Shown here one piece after another: positions 1 through 10,250 of a stretch of DNA of 64,000 bases. The stretch is from NCBI GenBank assembly GCA_016617855.1, contig JAECUM010005017.1:1-64000 (forward strand), read 5' to 3'. Below the pieces are notes generated by a model. That model made no database searches. It was given only the letters and a program-made list of their open reading frames with translations, and was not told the DNA's origin. Every line of letters begins with the position of its first letter. Position 1 is the first letter of the stretch. The position numbers were made by a program, and so were the translations under genes. Origin of the DNA: Megalonaias nervosa (Eukaryota > Mollusca > Bivalvia > Unionida > Unionidae).

Positions 1-926
1 TTTTAGTTGAGTATTGCCAGCTGCATCCGATTATCAGACCAATATAAGTAAGAATTTGCGTTTACAGTGGGGGCATTTGTGTTTTACGAACAAAAATCTA
101 GTTTTATTAGTCTTAATAGCCATTACAAGTAAATTAAATAGTTTAGTTTTATTTCGTGCATTACATGACAGCATGACAAGTAGATTATTTATTGCTGAGG
201 CATTTGGAGCAAAGTGCCGTGCGCAAGGAAACACCACGGTAGCTGAAACATACAGGTCCGATTATAAAATTCGAAAACTCACCCTTTCGGTAACCACTGT
301 TTAAATGCCATCTCCTATAAAATGTCTTCTTTTGATTATAAATAACTAGCATTTATTTCAAACTGGTAAGCAGCGACGTATTTTAAGCCTTTTCTTTAAT
401 ATTAAGCACCGTATAATATACTCTTAAAAGAACCAAGTAGGCGAGAGAAATTATTGAACGAATTTGACTTCGCTCAAAGATATGTACATTGCGTAACGTA
501 TTCTTCAATATCTCGACAATTGCAACAAAGATTTAGTACCAGTGTTTTGTGTGCAGTAGCAGATCTTAAAACCTAGTGTCGTGTCCTTGGCATCACCTCT
601 GTCTTTAAGAAGTCGCTGAGTCAGAGATTCGTTGACGTCACACTTTTACGTCTCTTGCGTTGACAACGACAGCGTTACTAAGGAATTTCTGTACGTTATT
701 TCGGAGTTCAAGACACGTCAGCTTGTATGCTATTAAACCTCTTATACGTTTGCCGCTATAGTATATATATATGCTTTAGAATTCTTCCAGATCTACATCG
801 GACGGTTGAGGTAAGTAACGATATGTTGAAAATGTCGGTTTTTGACACAATGTTTGTACATTTAACCACTTATGCAACAATTATGTTTCACACAAGAAAG
901 GAGCAATATGTACCTGGAATTTTAGA
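1..926. other. No gene recognised
   Basis: AT-rich host sequence. The longest open frame (about 14-304, plus) lacks an ATG and shows no motif, so it is not called. A splice-donor-like GAGGTAAGT lies near 808, but no exon can be built around it. Confidence 0.4.
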
Positions 927-1050
927 GGGGCTTATCATGCCGTAATTCCATTGTATGGGGGCTTATGACGTCATAGTTCCATTGTATGGGGGCTTATGAG
1001 GTCATAATTCCAGTGTATGGGGGCTTATTATGCCATAATTCCATTGTATT
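927..1050. repeat. Tandem repeat, four 31-bp units
   Basis: Units begin with GGGGCTTAT and contain ATTCCATTGTATG. The first C after the G-run recurs at 931, 962, 993 and 1024, giving a constant 31-bp period. The copies differ at a few positions; one carries TGACGTCA. Confidence 0.85.
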
Positions 1051-1366
1051 GTGGTTAAAAGGCCATATTTACATAGTCTAAACCTAGATTTATATAATTT
1101 AAAAGGGAGTTGGCTTGCTGTACTAGGCGCTCTAATCACGCTAGCAAGTGTATATTCACCGCTCTTTGACTAGGGCTAGCGATGTCACCCTGTTATAGAT
1201 CACATTTTCCTACTTGAAAGTTTTATGATCTCAACATCTATTTAAATAAAATGCCTTAGCATAGGTTGACATAAATGGATATCAATTTAGTTCATATGCT
1301 TGTCTTCTGTATAAATATATTGCGATCTTTCTTGTAATGTTACTGTGTGTAACAACTCATGTGCTC

Positions 1367-1374
1367 TATGTATG

Positions 1375-1408
<34 letters not shown>

Positions 1409-1491
1409 TGTATGTAGGTATGTATGCATGCATGTATGTATGTATGTATGTATGTATGTATGTATGTATGTATGTATGTATGTATGTATGT
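1367..1491. repeat. (TATG)n microsatellite
   Basis: Long TATG array with a few interruptions (TATATATG, GTAGG, GCATGCATG). Open frames across it on both strands only translate the repeat and are not genes. Confidence 0.95.
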
Positions 1492-1598
1492 GTAATGAAC
1501 ATTACCTCCGTTACGAATTTACAATGTAATTACTAGGCATCATTTCCTAGCTGAGAGGTGTGCTTTATGTATAATATGTATAATGTATTTATCTAGGA

Positions 1599-1949
1599 CA
1601 CGTCTTTCAGTGATTGTGATTGTGTGTGATTTGGATTTTTAACGTAGCTTTAACAATTTTTCAGTCATATCGCTACGATGTCTGCAGTGTGGCAGTTTAT
1701 AGTGATGTCTAGCACTGGGGCATCATGCCGCAGACATGAGGCATGATGTCCCACCCAGTCACATTATCCTGACACCAGGCCGACCAGTCCTAACACTAAC
1801 CTCTTAATGCTGAGCGCCTAGCGAGGCAGCTGTTAGTACCATTTTTGTAAGTCTTTGGTATGACTCGGCCGGGGATCGAACCCACAACCTCCCGCATCCG
1901 AGGCGGACGCTCTAACCGCTAAGCCACCGGAGCGGTCCACGTCTTTCAG
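1599..1949 (-). mobile_element. tRNA-derived SINE, copy 1, with 12-bp target duplication
   Basis: A SINE body of about 327 bp (1611-1937) lies in reverse orientation. Its right end carries a tRNA-like head: the plus strand reads GGGGATCGAACCC, the complement of a pol III B box. Its left end is a TG-rich tail. The body is flanked by a perfect direct repeat, CACGTCTTTCAG, at 1599-1610 and 1938-1949, which marks the insertion. A second copy with its own 12-bp duplication lies at 26122-26493. The inner part (ATCGCTACGATGTCTGCAG and onward) is shared between the copies. The family name is not assigned here; the type is common in marine invertebrates. Confidence 0.85.
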
Positions 1950-2244
1950 CGTTTATCAAGTGAGTTTTGTTACCTGCACTGTGTATTATTGCAACACGCC
2001 GACTCACGATGCTTTGACACCATGTGACAAACAGATTCGATATGTATTGCAAACTTGTATGATTATTTTGTGCATATTTTACATGTTAGTCATAGCAGTA
2101 TAATGAAATTACCTTGTATCATATATAATTCAACCAGGACATGGTCAATTTATTCCATAATTCTGATGTTTTGCTGTGCACTTGCTGCCAATATATACTA
2201 ATCCGCCATTTGCACTCTTTTGGTCAGCGAGCGCTATGGAATCT

Positions 2245-2428
2245 GATTGGCTATTGGTCACATGACCATTTTGTATAAATAGCACGGCGTACATGTAATG
2301 ACGAGCTTCACTGTTATCTTGCCAGCGTTCGGAGCAGACGGCAGTAAAGCGTCGGGGGACGTTGTAACAATTTCATCCATTCTATAATGTCTCAAGCTAT
2401 GTTAGATAAACATAGTCAAGTTGCAATG
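2245..2428 (+). promoter_or_regulatory. Candidate pol II core promoter and first exon
   Basis: Two ATTGG boxes (inside 2245-2257) are followed by TATAAATAG at 2274-2282 and an unassigned leader. An ATG at 2387 opens a 14-codon stretch ending at a plausible donor (ATG|GTTAGT, donor at 2429). The spacing suits a host promoter with a first coding exon or a retroelement LTR promoter. No downstream exon or LTR partner was found, so this is only a candidate. Confidence 0.3.
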
Positions 2429-2429
2429 G

Positions 2430-3177
2430 TTAGTACCTAATGAAATTTCATATGCTTCTTTGACATTACGGGGAATTCCAGAATTTATTTATTATTTATG
2501 AGGTGACGTCTGCTACCGTATTGGTTGATATGATTTCAACTTCGGTGAATTATCACCGTGATTAACCTATGTAAGCGAAGGCGAGAGATCATTACAATCT
2601 ATATAATCCTGGGAAACATACATATTGTTCCCCCAGGAACTGATATATAAGTAGATTAATGTTAAGTCGCTACTAAACCGTCACTCTTCACCTTCGTTAA
2701 AAGGCGAACTCGCGTTGCACCTTCACCTTACGATACTCAGCACCTTCAGGTCCTGAAGGTTAATACTTCACCTTCACCTTCGCCATATTCACCGCCACGA
2801 CTTAAGCAACTCTTTATTGTAATTCCATAACGTGAATTCTATGTGATATAAATCATTACAAATATATTCTGAAATCCACTCAGAGGTGGAGAAGGTGCAA
2901 TTATATTTGAAGCTCCATTGCACCTTCCCCCACGGGAGTCGATCACCTTTGTCTCCTGTGATTCTTTGGTTTACATAAGTCTGGTATTAAATCTTAAATG
3001 TTTATGTATATGTAATTTTATTCACATTCAGTAATTGCATGTTCACCTGCTCTTGTACTTAAGGTAACGTACAAATAAATACTTTCGATGTTGATTCTAT
3101 TCGGTCTTGTATTATTCTTTCTAATCAAAAGCTAGACAGGAGGACCCAGCAATACTGTAGCCCGGATACGGCATTAC
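2430..3177. other. No gene; CACCTTC-rich stretch
   Basis: Contains many CACCTTC/GAAGGTG motifs and a perfect 19-nt palindrome at 2742-2760 (ACCTTCAGG-T-CCTGAAGGT). It may be part of an uncharacterised repeat. No coding signal is seen. Confidence 0.4.
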
Positions 3178-3208
<31 letters not shown>

Positions 3209-3282
3209 TGTATGTATGTATGTATGTATGTATGTATGTATGTATGTTTCTAGAAATGCATGTATGTATGTATGTTTCTAGA
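3178..3282. repeat. (TATG)n microsatellite at the left Polinton junction
   Basis: TATG array broken twice by TTTCTAGAAA. Element 1 inserted just to its right. The 5-bp duplication AATGT (3284-3288) separates the array from the element. Confidence 0.9.
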
Positions 3283-3283
3283 A

Positions 3284-3288
3284 AATGT
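3284..3288 (+). repeat. Target-site duplication AATGT, left copy
   Basis: AATGT directly abuts the left TIR. The identical pentamer at 16928-16932 abuts the right TIR. Extending to six bases breaks the match. Confidence 0.8.
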
Positions 3289-3576
3289 AGTAGTAAGGGA
3301 ATATGAAGTTTCTGGCGCAGAGACCTCTTTCCACCCTCTCCCCACCCTCCAAACAAATATAAATTACCATCTCGGAGACCCTAAAATTTCCACCCCAAAC
3401 GATTTTTCACAAAACCAAACAGAGGTTTCTGGCGCAGGGACCCCTCACCACCCTCCAAACAAATATAAATTACCATCTCGGAGACCCTAAAATTCCCACC
3501 ACAAACGATTTTCCCAAAATCCTAGCGCAGATATAATCCTAGACTTTTACCCTGAAATTTTCAAACATTATTTATA
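3289..3576 (+). repeat. Left TIR of element 1 (288 bp)
   Basis: Inverted match to 16640-16927. The TIR has internal structure: a GAGGTTTCTGGCGCAG module with a trailing CCAAACAAATATAAATTACC stretch occurs twice in tandem. The inner end reads, in reverse, like the start of the orphan gene at 16192 (see the right TIR). Confidence 0.95.
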
Positions 3577-3592
3577 TTGTTCACACAAAATT

Positions 3593-4085
3593 TCATACAT
3601 TATCATACTTTTTATGATAATCTTTTTCATATCTACCGACTCTCATTGGTAGAATATCTGTTAACATACTGTCAATAGTACGAAACTCACGTATTAAATC
3701 ATCCATATCATATTTTATACTCCGCAAGTAAGATCGTATCTGATCAAGTAATTTTTTGTAAGTTATACTAGCTGTTTTGCAGGAATTTTTTTTGGTTACA
3801 AGTCGAGGTTCAATCTTTTTACACGCAGTTGTAAGAGAAACACCAATGCCTGATATTATTAACAAAAACCGGTTTAATGATGCACCACTCGAAATTATAC
3901 CAGATCCGGTCAATAACAACGGTAAATATGATATTACTCGAAGTATTTTGGTATAGTATTTGTAACATTTTTTCACGCACCAAAGTTTTTTTATGATAAA
4001 ATTTGTAATATTGCATTAGCGCGTCAACATCTTGTTTTGGAATTTCTTTTGAAATGTGATTGAAATCAAATGTATATTTTTTCAT
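3593..4085 (-). pseudogene. Polinton membrane protein, frame-disrupted
   Basis: The first gene inside the left TIR reads outward. A start at 4085 gives a charged N-terminal part. The frame changes near 3960, and the continuation is open to 3593. The second part has two hydrophobic, glycine-rich segments (LRVISYLPLLLTGSGI and FLLIISGIGVSLTTA) followed by a basic, helical tail. A diverged homologue with the same order, hydrophobic pair then charged helix, lies in element 3 (50872-51330). A virion or membrane-associated role is inferred from these features and conserved position only. About 163 codons in all. Confidence 0.65.
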
Positions 4086-4126
4086 TATATAATATTAGTT
4101 TACAACAATGCTGGTTCCTGGTTTGA

Positions 4127-5234
4127 TTAAGTAATTATTTGTGGTGTTTCAGCTATAAATTCCAAACACCACCAATAAGACGTTGCGGTTATTGTTTGAT
4201 CATCTGCTTCCAGTAAAAATATTTCTTCAGCATTTTTATTTAACACTATAGATACAACTCCAGAGAAAGCATCGGTTGAATGACGCCACGGAAATGTTGT
4301 AGTATAAATTTTAAACTTTGCAGAGATAAAGATAGACAGTCTATACACACCAGTAACTTCTGCGGTATATTTGATAGTGTTATTTTGCTGTGACCATGTT
4401 GCTAATCCTGATGCTACTATGTACACGATATTTTTAATTTGTACGTGTGGAATTTTAATTAGATTAGATTTTTGAACAATATTAGGTATTCCACTAACAA
4501 TATCGTTGAGTTTCATGTTAACGTCGGCTAGTTTTATGTCAACGGTTGGATGTTCCCCAAAAAATTCTTTTAAAGGCTTGTTTATATTTCTACGAAAATT
4601 TAAGAACGTTTCTACGTGTCTAGAAAAAGTAGCACTGAGTGTAGTCATTTCATTATTAATTGTTGTTAATAACGTCTTCACATCATCGACATACTTTTTC
4701 GTTGCAGCATCAAAATCAGATTCTGGTGTTCTAAGATTATTAATACCGTTATTGTTCATGTTGAGAAATGCACGCATTATACCGCCGTTGACTAATACAT
4801 ACTTAGATTCTTGATCATCGACATATTTTTTTGTTGCGGCGTCTGTATCTGAGGCTGGGTTTCCAAGGTCTATAATTTTATTTTGATTCATAATAATGTG
4901 ACCCGTGAACGAATCGCCAGCTTTTTTTGACATAATCATTAATTGACCTACCGGAATCTTGTATTTTACCTTGATTATTGAAAGTAATAATATTATTAAC
5001 AACCGCGGTAGGAATTCTCACAAGTACATCTGACAGTTGTACATTACTCGTCTTTAATCGTCCTTGTTTATCCTGGAAAACAACGACTTCATTTTGATCC
5101 ACACTTGTGACATTTAATAAATTATCAATCTCATTTCTTAGTTGACCAAGAGTTGCGTATCTCGATAAATCACCTTGCTGAGCTTCAGCTGACGAATCTA
5201 TCAATAATGTTCCAAATTTTGTATAGTAGCTCAT
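4127..5234 (-). pseudogene. Fibre-like protein with phage-tail-fibre repeats
   Basis: Starts at MSYYTKFGTLL (5234) and reads to about 4915, where the frame changes in an A-run; it is then open to 4127, about 370 codons. The middle holds two copies of a tail-fibre-type repeat: a GxxFTGxxxMNxNKIxDLGxP-like stretch ending in DAATKKYVDD, at about 4795-4905 and 4690-4790. A helical stalk follows, then a beta-rich C-terminal part (TAEVTGVYRLSIFISAKF) of TNF/C1q-like flavour. In phages this repeat type forms trimeric host-binding fibres, so a spike or receptor-binding role is a reasonable inference. Upstream on the minus strand lies the motif TTTTGTGTA, 23 nt before the ATG, shared with capsid genes. 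Confidence 0.75.
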
Positions 5235-5245
5235 TATACCTGTCG

Positions 5246-5257
5246 TCCTACACAAAA
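5246..5257 (-). promoter_or_regulatory. Promoter-like motif upstream of fibre gene
   Basis: TTTTGTGTAGGA read on the minus strand, starting 23 nt before the ATG at 5234. The same TTTTGTGTA core sits 23-24 nt before two other virion-protein ATGs, at 8226 and 10228. Confidence 0.4.
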
Positions 5258-5304
5258 TTGTCAACGATAGTCGGTTTAATATAACATAAAATTATATAAC
5301 AACA

Positions 5305-5973
5305 ATGGCAAAGATATTAAATTTTGATACCGAACGATTAATTCATCATAAACATAACAATGAACTTCCAGATTGTCATTATCTTATTGTCGGTCGCACA
5401 GGATCGGGTAAAACAAATTTGCTATTAAACCTTTTGCTCAACAATAACTTCAACTATGATAAGGTGTATATTTACACAATTAATCCCCAACAGGACAAAT
5501 ACGAATTACTGAGCGAGTACAACGATAAACTTCGTGATGAACTTAACGCTGGCGATGATATCTTTTTGATAAGACAACCAGAAGAACTAATTCCAGTTAA
5601 CGAACTTGATTCGTATGAACATAAAATAATTGTATTTGACGATATTCCGTTAAACAATGAGGAGATGAACAAGATTAGATCTTATTTTTCATTATCGCGT
5701 AATAAATGATGTAATTCTGTTTATCTCGCTCAAGGTTTTTATAACGTCGATAGATTTATCAGACGAAATACTGGTTGTTTCATATTATTTCCCGGACTGG
5801 ATAATGTTGATGTTAGAAATATCGCAAACGAACAATGCGGTGACGTAACGAAAGATAAATTTATCGAATTATATCATCAAGCAACCAAAGACAAATACAA
5901 TTTCTTTTTATTTGATAAGCTAGCGCGTGATCCAGCTAAAATGTTTCGTTGTTGCCTCGACACGTTTTTATAA
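5305..5973 (+). pseudogene. Genome-packaging ATPase (FtsK/HerA, A32-like)
   Basis: Walker A GRTGSGKT lies at residues 30-37 and Walker B-like IIVFDDI near residue 110, followed by the typical SRNK and LAQGFY region of viral packaging ATPases. An in-frame TGA at 5707-5709 interrupts it directly after SRNK. The same frame then continues through clear homology (VDRFIRRNTGCFILFPG) to 5973, about 222 codons in all. The product would drive DNA into capsids. It is divergently transcribed from the fibre gene, with a gap of about 70 bp. Homologues at 46615-47390 and 27475-27970 belong to other Polinton copies. Confidence 0.85.
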
Positions 5974-6001
5974 TCTAATTTTGTAAAGTGTATATAAAAT
6001 A

Positions 6002-7056
6002 ATGGACGAGCATCAACAAAGAATCGAATTATTGAAGAAATTTATTGAAACTCAAGCAGCTTTTCAGAAAAAAGTGGAAGAAGTTCGGCGTGGACAAGTT
6101 CAAGCAGAATAAGAAACTGTTAAACTTTTCAAACCTGTTACTGAAGCAGTGCTTGGCAAGCAACCGGAAATATCAATATTATCTGCAGATGAGCTTGAAA
6201 AATTGAAAGAAAAAGGTTTGTTAGGTTTACTTGGAGACAGATCGAAAGAAGAAAATAAAAAAATTGCAGAAGAACTTGTAAGAAACATTGCTGATCCTGC
6301 TGTACGACAGGCCGAATTTGACATACTAATAAATAATCCTCTTGCGCTTCAGCACGCTATTACAAGAATGACTGTTAATCCAACTGAGATAAAGAAGATG
6401 ATAGAAGGTGTTTCGGGGCAACAAAAAATGATCCAAGAAAGTATGATAAAAATAATACCTGTTGGAGAATCTATAATTTTTTTTACAGAAAACAAGCTAG
6501 ATCAAAAATAAATGATAGTGAGTACAACGAATTTATTGAAAAATATTTGGCAAGAGAAAATCTAAAAAATCTTGAAAACATTAGAAATTGGTCAGAGGAT
6601 GATTACGAAAAACTGACAATTATTTTACAAAAAGTATATTATGATTTTTTAAAAGCTGATGAAGAAATTAAAAATGTTAAAGAAATAAAAGAAGTATTAC
6701 CTCTGGTAGACATAATAAGAGAAGGAATTATTGCCGAGACTTTATATAAAACAGCAAATCAATATCGAAATAAACCAGGAGGTTATGGTAAAGGTTGGAA
6801 TTTTAAAAGACTATTAAACAAATATGAAAACGAACGAAATAAAACATTACCAGAGGAAACCACTGGATCTGGAGTTAAAGTGTTTACATCAAACGCAGAA
6901 ATAGTCGATCGACTAATGTTGTTGATATCATCAAAAGAAGCTGGTAATAAAAGTGTAGAGATCGATAATGAAATTGTGGATATACTAGATCATCTAAGAT
7001 CGAGCGGATTGCTAACATCGTCCGAGTATGAAATTTTTCATAACGATCTTATCTAA
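6002..7056 (+). pseudogene. Conserved Polinton coiled-coil protein
   Basis: ATG at 6002. An in-frame TAA at 6110-6112 and a frame change in a T-run near 6480 split one gene of about 350 codons. The protein is charged and helical, with a long Glu/Lys-rich centre, and ends in a compact domain introduced by TTGSG and containing EIVDRLMLLISSKE. Homologues in element 2 (36575-37536) and the old relic (25945-27350) keep the same tail, marked by a serine- or glycine-rich hinge followed by N-x-T/S-x-E-hydrophobic-hydrophobic-N/D. Function is unknown. The position between ATPase and penton genes suggests a scaffold or minor virion protein. Confidence 0.75.
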
Positions 7057-7060
7057 AATA
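7049..7060 (+). promoter_or_regulatory. TATCTAA motif upstream of penton gene
   Basis: TTATCTAAAATA begins 21 nt before the ATG at 7070 and overlaps the stop codon of the preceding gene. The same TTTTATCTAA-type core precedes the genes at 10895, 13001 and 16192 at 22-27 nt. Confidence 0.4.
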
Positions 7061-7069
7061 TTATTATAA

Positions 7070-7827
7070 ATGTCACTAACATCAACAACATTATTACTTG
7101 ATTCCTCGCAGACAACAGGAAACAGCGCAAACTTTTTTGTTTATTACAATCCACCAATAGAACTTTATCTTGAAAAACAGTATGAGATTGGACTAATTTC
7201 CTGCACAGCATGGAATTCTATGGCTAACGTAAAAACTGGAGTAAATGATGAGATTGCAATTATTTCAATAAGAGACACGCAATGGAAAACATTTAAAATT
7301 CCACAAGGAGCTTATAATATTACTGATCTAAACAGAGTGATAAAAGAACTTATGCAAAAAGAGAAGATGAAATCTGATAATTTCGAGTTAGCAGCAAATT
7401 ATAACACGTTACGAGCTAGAATGACAATAAAAAATATATCAGTTAGTTTTATATCACCAAGAAGTATCGCACCACTGATAGGATTTGAGCAAAAAGCGTA
7501 TTATTTAAATCCTAATGAACCTATTACGTATGACGGTGAACTGCCTTAAATATAACTGACGTAAATACAATATTAGTAAATTGCTCTATTGCTTCTGGAT
7601 CTTACTCAGCCCAGGGCAGTAAAGGACAAACAATTTACAGTTTCTCGCCAGATGTTCCACCAGGATCGATCATGCAAATTAATCCACGTCAGATTATCTA
7701 TTATCCGATTAATCTCGAAAATCAAATAACAAGTATAACAATGCAATTAACCGATCAATCAGGTAGACAAATAGATCTCAACAACGAAATTGTCACGTAC
7801 TATTTACACTTACGCACTGTAGCATGA
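7070..7827 (+). pseudogene. Penton (minor capsid) protein, single jelly-roll
   Basis: Starts at MSLTSTTLLLDSSQT. The N-terminal part contains the family hallmarks KIPQGAYNITDLN and ISPRSIAPLIGF. The frame changes near 7545, and the C-terminal part (NITDVNTILVNCSI, then VPPGSIMQI and MQLTDQSGRQIDLN) continues to the stop at 7825-7827; about 252 codons. In Polintons this protein caps the fivefold vertices. The stop overlaps the ATG of the next gene (ATGA at 7824-7827), suggesting coupled expression. A homologue with a large internal insertion lies at 49394-50863. Confidence 0.8.
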
Positions 7828-8225
7828 TCAATTTTGTGAGCTTATATTTTATAGACAAAGATGAGAAAAAAAAAGTTTATAGAAGAAAAATCGTAGGCGG
7901 ATTTTTTGGAAACATATTTACTAAAATTATAGAAAATGTCCCAGGAATTGCTCGTAAAGTAGCACCAATTGCACTTGACGCAGGTAAAGCTTTTGCGACA
8001 GGTGCAGCTTCTTCGGCGGGCACTGCAGTAGGACAAAAGATCGCTGATAAGATTAGAAGACCTTCAACAACAGAAATAAAACGAGCAATATTAGATATTG
8101 CGCCAACAGAAGAAACAAAACGAGCTATGATAGCTACAACAAAAAAATTATTATCACCACGTGGTGAAGAAATAGTACGTAAACTTGTAAAGAAAACAAA
8201 GCCGATGACTCTTGCTGCTTTTTAA
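7824..8225 (+). CDS. pVI-like small virion protein
   Basis: Intact at 133 aa. Basic N-terminus, then KIVGGFFGNIFTKIIENV: an amphipathic/hydrophobic helix preceded by an IVGG-F site that fits the adenain-type cleavage consensus (hydrophobic-x-G-G, then cut). An Ala-rich segment (GKAFATGAASSAGTAVG) and a basic helical tail follow. Its size, the GG site and its place between penton and capsid genes match the minor protein that Polinton proteases are thought to mature. A membrane-active role like adenovirus pVI is an inference. Its start overlaps the penton stop. This is one of the few genes in element 1 without a visible lesion. Confidence 0.65.
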   Translation: MINFVSLYFIDKDEKKKVYRRKIVGGFFGNIFTKIIENVPGIARKVAPIALDAGKAFATGAASSAGTAVGQKIADKIRRPSTTEIKRAILDIAPTEETKRAMIATTKKLLSPRGEEIVRKLVKKTKPMTLAAF

Positions 8226-8239
8226 TTTTGTGTAACGAT
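8226..8239 (+). promoter_or_regulatory. Promoter-like motif upstream of capsid gene
   Basis: TTTTGTGTAACGAT starts 24 nt before the capsid ATG. An almost identical TTTTGTGTAACAAT starts 23 nt before the gene at 10251, and a shorter relative lies upstream of 5234 on the minus strand. Confidence 0.45.
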
Positions 8240-8249
8240 TATAAATAAA

Positions 8250-9782
8250 ATGTCAGCTAAAAATTATCTCGATCTTGCTGAAGAATATGATACTGACGAT
8301 GCTGCGACGGAGTTCGAATACGTCGAGTATTTGGATGAAAACTCAAACGAACCAAATAAAACCGGTGTCAGAACTTTTAACACAAGAGATGAGGATACGT
8401 TTCTACTTCCACATAAGGCAGTGTTAGAAGTGCGTGGTCAAATATTAACTGTGATAGGTGGTGATATTGCAGCTGGTGCAGAAATTGCGCTTGTCAATAA
8501 CGGTTGGAGCTTATTTAAAAGTGCACGATACCAACTGGCCAATCAAACCGTAGAAGATATTTCAATGCACTTGCCAATAGCAAGTACAATACTAAACATC
8601 GTTTCGTTTAGCGATGATTATTCTAGATCAGTTGCCACAAACACGATGGGGTTTAAAGATACCTCGTTAGGGACAACTACCTCTGGTGAGTTTATTTCAA
8701 GTGGTGCTTTTGCACACGGAGCTGATGCCGCCGCAGATGTTGTAATTGTAAGAAATTTTCTTATTGCTAATGCTGCTAATTTTGGTATAGCCGCACAAGC
8801 TGCAGCCGCTAACGTAGACGCTACAAGAGTTTCACTTACTGCTGCTTGTAATAATCTTGGTATAACTCCGCCAGGTGCAGCCGCAGATGGTGTTGCGATG
8901 TTAAATTTAATAAACGGTGTTATTAGTGCACGTAACAGAAGATACAACGACGGTTATGCCAAACGAAAAGCATTTGCTGCAGAATCTAAACAAATAATGA
9001 TGATGCTTCCGTTAAGTACAATCTTCGGATTCTGCCGTGAATATAAGAAAGTTTTTCGCGGAATAAAACATACGCTTATTTTAGATCGAGCTGATCGAAA
9101 CGATTGTATAATGCATGCCGATGGGGTGGCTGAAGGACAGTTTGCTATTACAAAATTAGCGCTGTGGATGCCACGGGTTGTCCCTTCTGTGGCTAAAACG
9201 ATGGAACTCGAATCATTATTGACCGCTTAAACAAAAAAGATACACTTCCAGCAAAACAAGATTTATCAAACAGCGATTCCTAACACAACCGATTACACAT
9301 GGCGTGTGACAACTACAGCTAGCGAACAACTGCCTCGACATTTGTTCGTCGTATTTCAACGACAGATACGTCGTAATGATCAAGAAATGAAAAACTCCGT
9401 ATTTGATAACCCTGATGTCAGACGAATATTTGTTAGAGTAAATTCTAAACAATATCCCGAACGTGCAATCAAATGCAATTTTGCTGACGATGAAACAAAA
9501 ACATATTTCGACCGTATATGTATCTTATGGAAGCAATACAAAAATATCAAGACTCGGACAGTGGATCTCAAATATCAGTAGAAGTTTCGATCGCTCTATC
9601 CCATCTTTTATTTCGACATATCGAAACATTCCGAACGAGCTATCGGATCAACTGCTGACATTGAGGTCACCTGGACACTTGGCACACTGCCAGCCGAACA
9701 GTATAACGTATATGCACTAGTTGTCAGTGATAGATTCTTGACCATCGACGCGACCAAAGGAAGAATGACTGTACAAGTTTAA
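8250..9782 (+). pseudogene. Major capsid protein, double jelly-roll (hexon-like)
   Basis: One frame of 511 codons with two in-frame stops, TAA at 9228-9230 and TAG at 9579-9581. Family features: FLLPHKAVLEVRGQI near the start, SFSDDYSRS, LPLSTIFGFCREYKKVF, and the conserved C-terminal stretch SLYPIFYFDISKHSE with ALVVSDR near the end. An Ala-rich loop (roughly residues 150-230, rich in AANAANFG-like runs) is inserted between strands and is absent from the element 2 homologue at 38105. The length matches Polinton capsid proteins. The product would form the capsomer trimers. The motif TTTTGTGTAAC lies 24 nt upstream of the ATG. Confidence 0.9.
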
Positions 9783-9805
9783 TCTAACAACCTTGATATC
9801 AAATA

Positions 9806-10198
9806 ATGAAAACCAAGTACACAACTCGAGAAATATACCTAACATCCGGCCAAGTTGAAAAATTATCAGCAGCTGTTGCTAAACGCAGCTCTGTTTCTTT
9901 GATGATATCCCCGGAGACTTCGAACAAAACTGCGGTGAAAGTAATGCTAACGCAACAACAAATCAATAAACTCGATAAGGGAAAACCCTTTGTCCTTAAA
10001 CTATCTGTTTCACAAATAACAGCAATGTCAAAACAAGGTGGATTTTTTGGACCGGCACTTTCTGTGATAGCTAGCACAATACTACCGAAAATTTTGCCAG
10101 TACTTGGTACATTAGGACTAGCAGCTGCGTCAGGGGCAGTATCTGGCGCAACGATAAAAGCAGTTGAAGGTCGTGGAATCAAACAAATCTGTCGTTAA
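9806..10198 (+). CDS. Polinton small protein with C-terminal membrane segment
   Basis: Intact at 130 aa. The first 80 residues are polar and carry two similar Lys/Gln-rich repeats (YLTSGQVEKL and MLTQQQINKL). A GGFFGPALSVIASTILPKIL segment and an Ala/Gly-rich hydrophobic stretch follow, then a basic tip. This layout recurs in Polinton accessory virion proteins. The residues before GGF (KQGG) do not fit the protease consensus well, so cleavage is uncertain. It starts 24 bp after the capsid stop. Confidence 0.6.
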   Translation: MKTKYTTREIYLTSGQVEKLSAAVAKRSSVSLMISPETSNKTAVKVMLTQQQINKLDKGKPFVLKLSVSQITAMSKQGGFFGPALSVIASTILPKILPVLGTLGLAAASGAVSGATIKAVEGRGIKQICR

Positions 10199-10227
10199 CG
10201 ACTCACGTCGTCGACTTTGTCACTCAG

Positions 10228-10241
10228 TTTTGTGTAACAAT
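10228..10241 (+). promoter_or_regulatory. Promoter-like motif upstream of basic peptide gene
   Basis: TTTTGTGTAACAAT, 23 nt before the ATG at 10251, nearly identical to the motif at 8226. It is followed by TATAAAATAA. Confidence 0.45.
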
Positions 10242-10250
10242 ATAAAATAA

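Noticed and set aside
14..304. 96-codon ORF at the window start
   Set aside because: No ATG start, no motif, and a similar-length frame on the opposite strand; not distinguishable from chance.
1855..1937. Genuine tRNA gene
   Set aside because: The B-box region belongs to a SINE head with a 12-bp target duplication; no complete cloverleaf with an intact acceptor stem is evident.
4905..4925. Programmed ribosomal frameshift in the fibre gene at the A-run
   Set aside because: Many element genes have frame changes at homopolymers, so decay or sequencing slippage is the simpler reading. The frame direction does not fit a standard -1 slippery heptamer.
5700..5715. TGA in the ATPase gene as a recoded (selenocysteine) codon
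   Set aside because: Other genes in the element carry TAA and TAG breaks as well. There is no reason to expect Sec after SRNK, and simple decay explains it.
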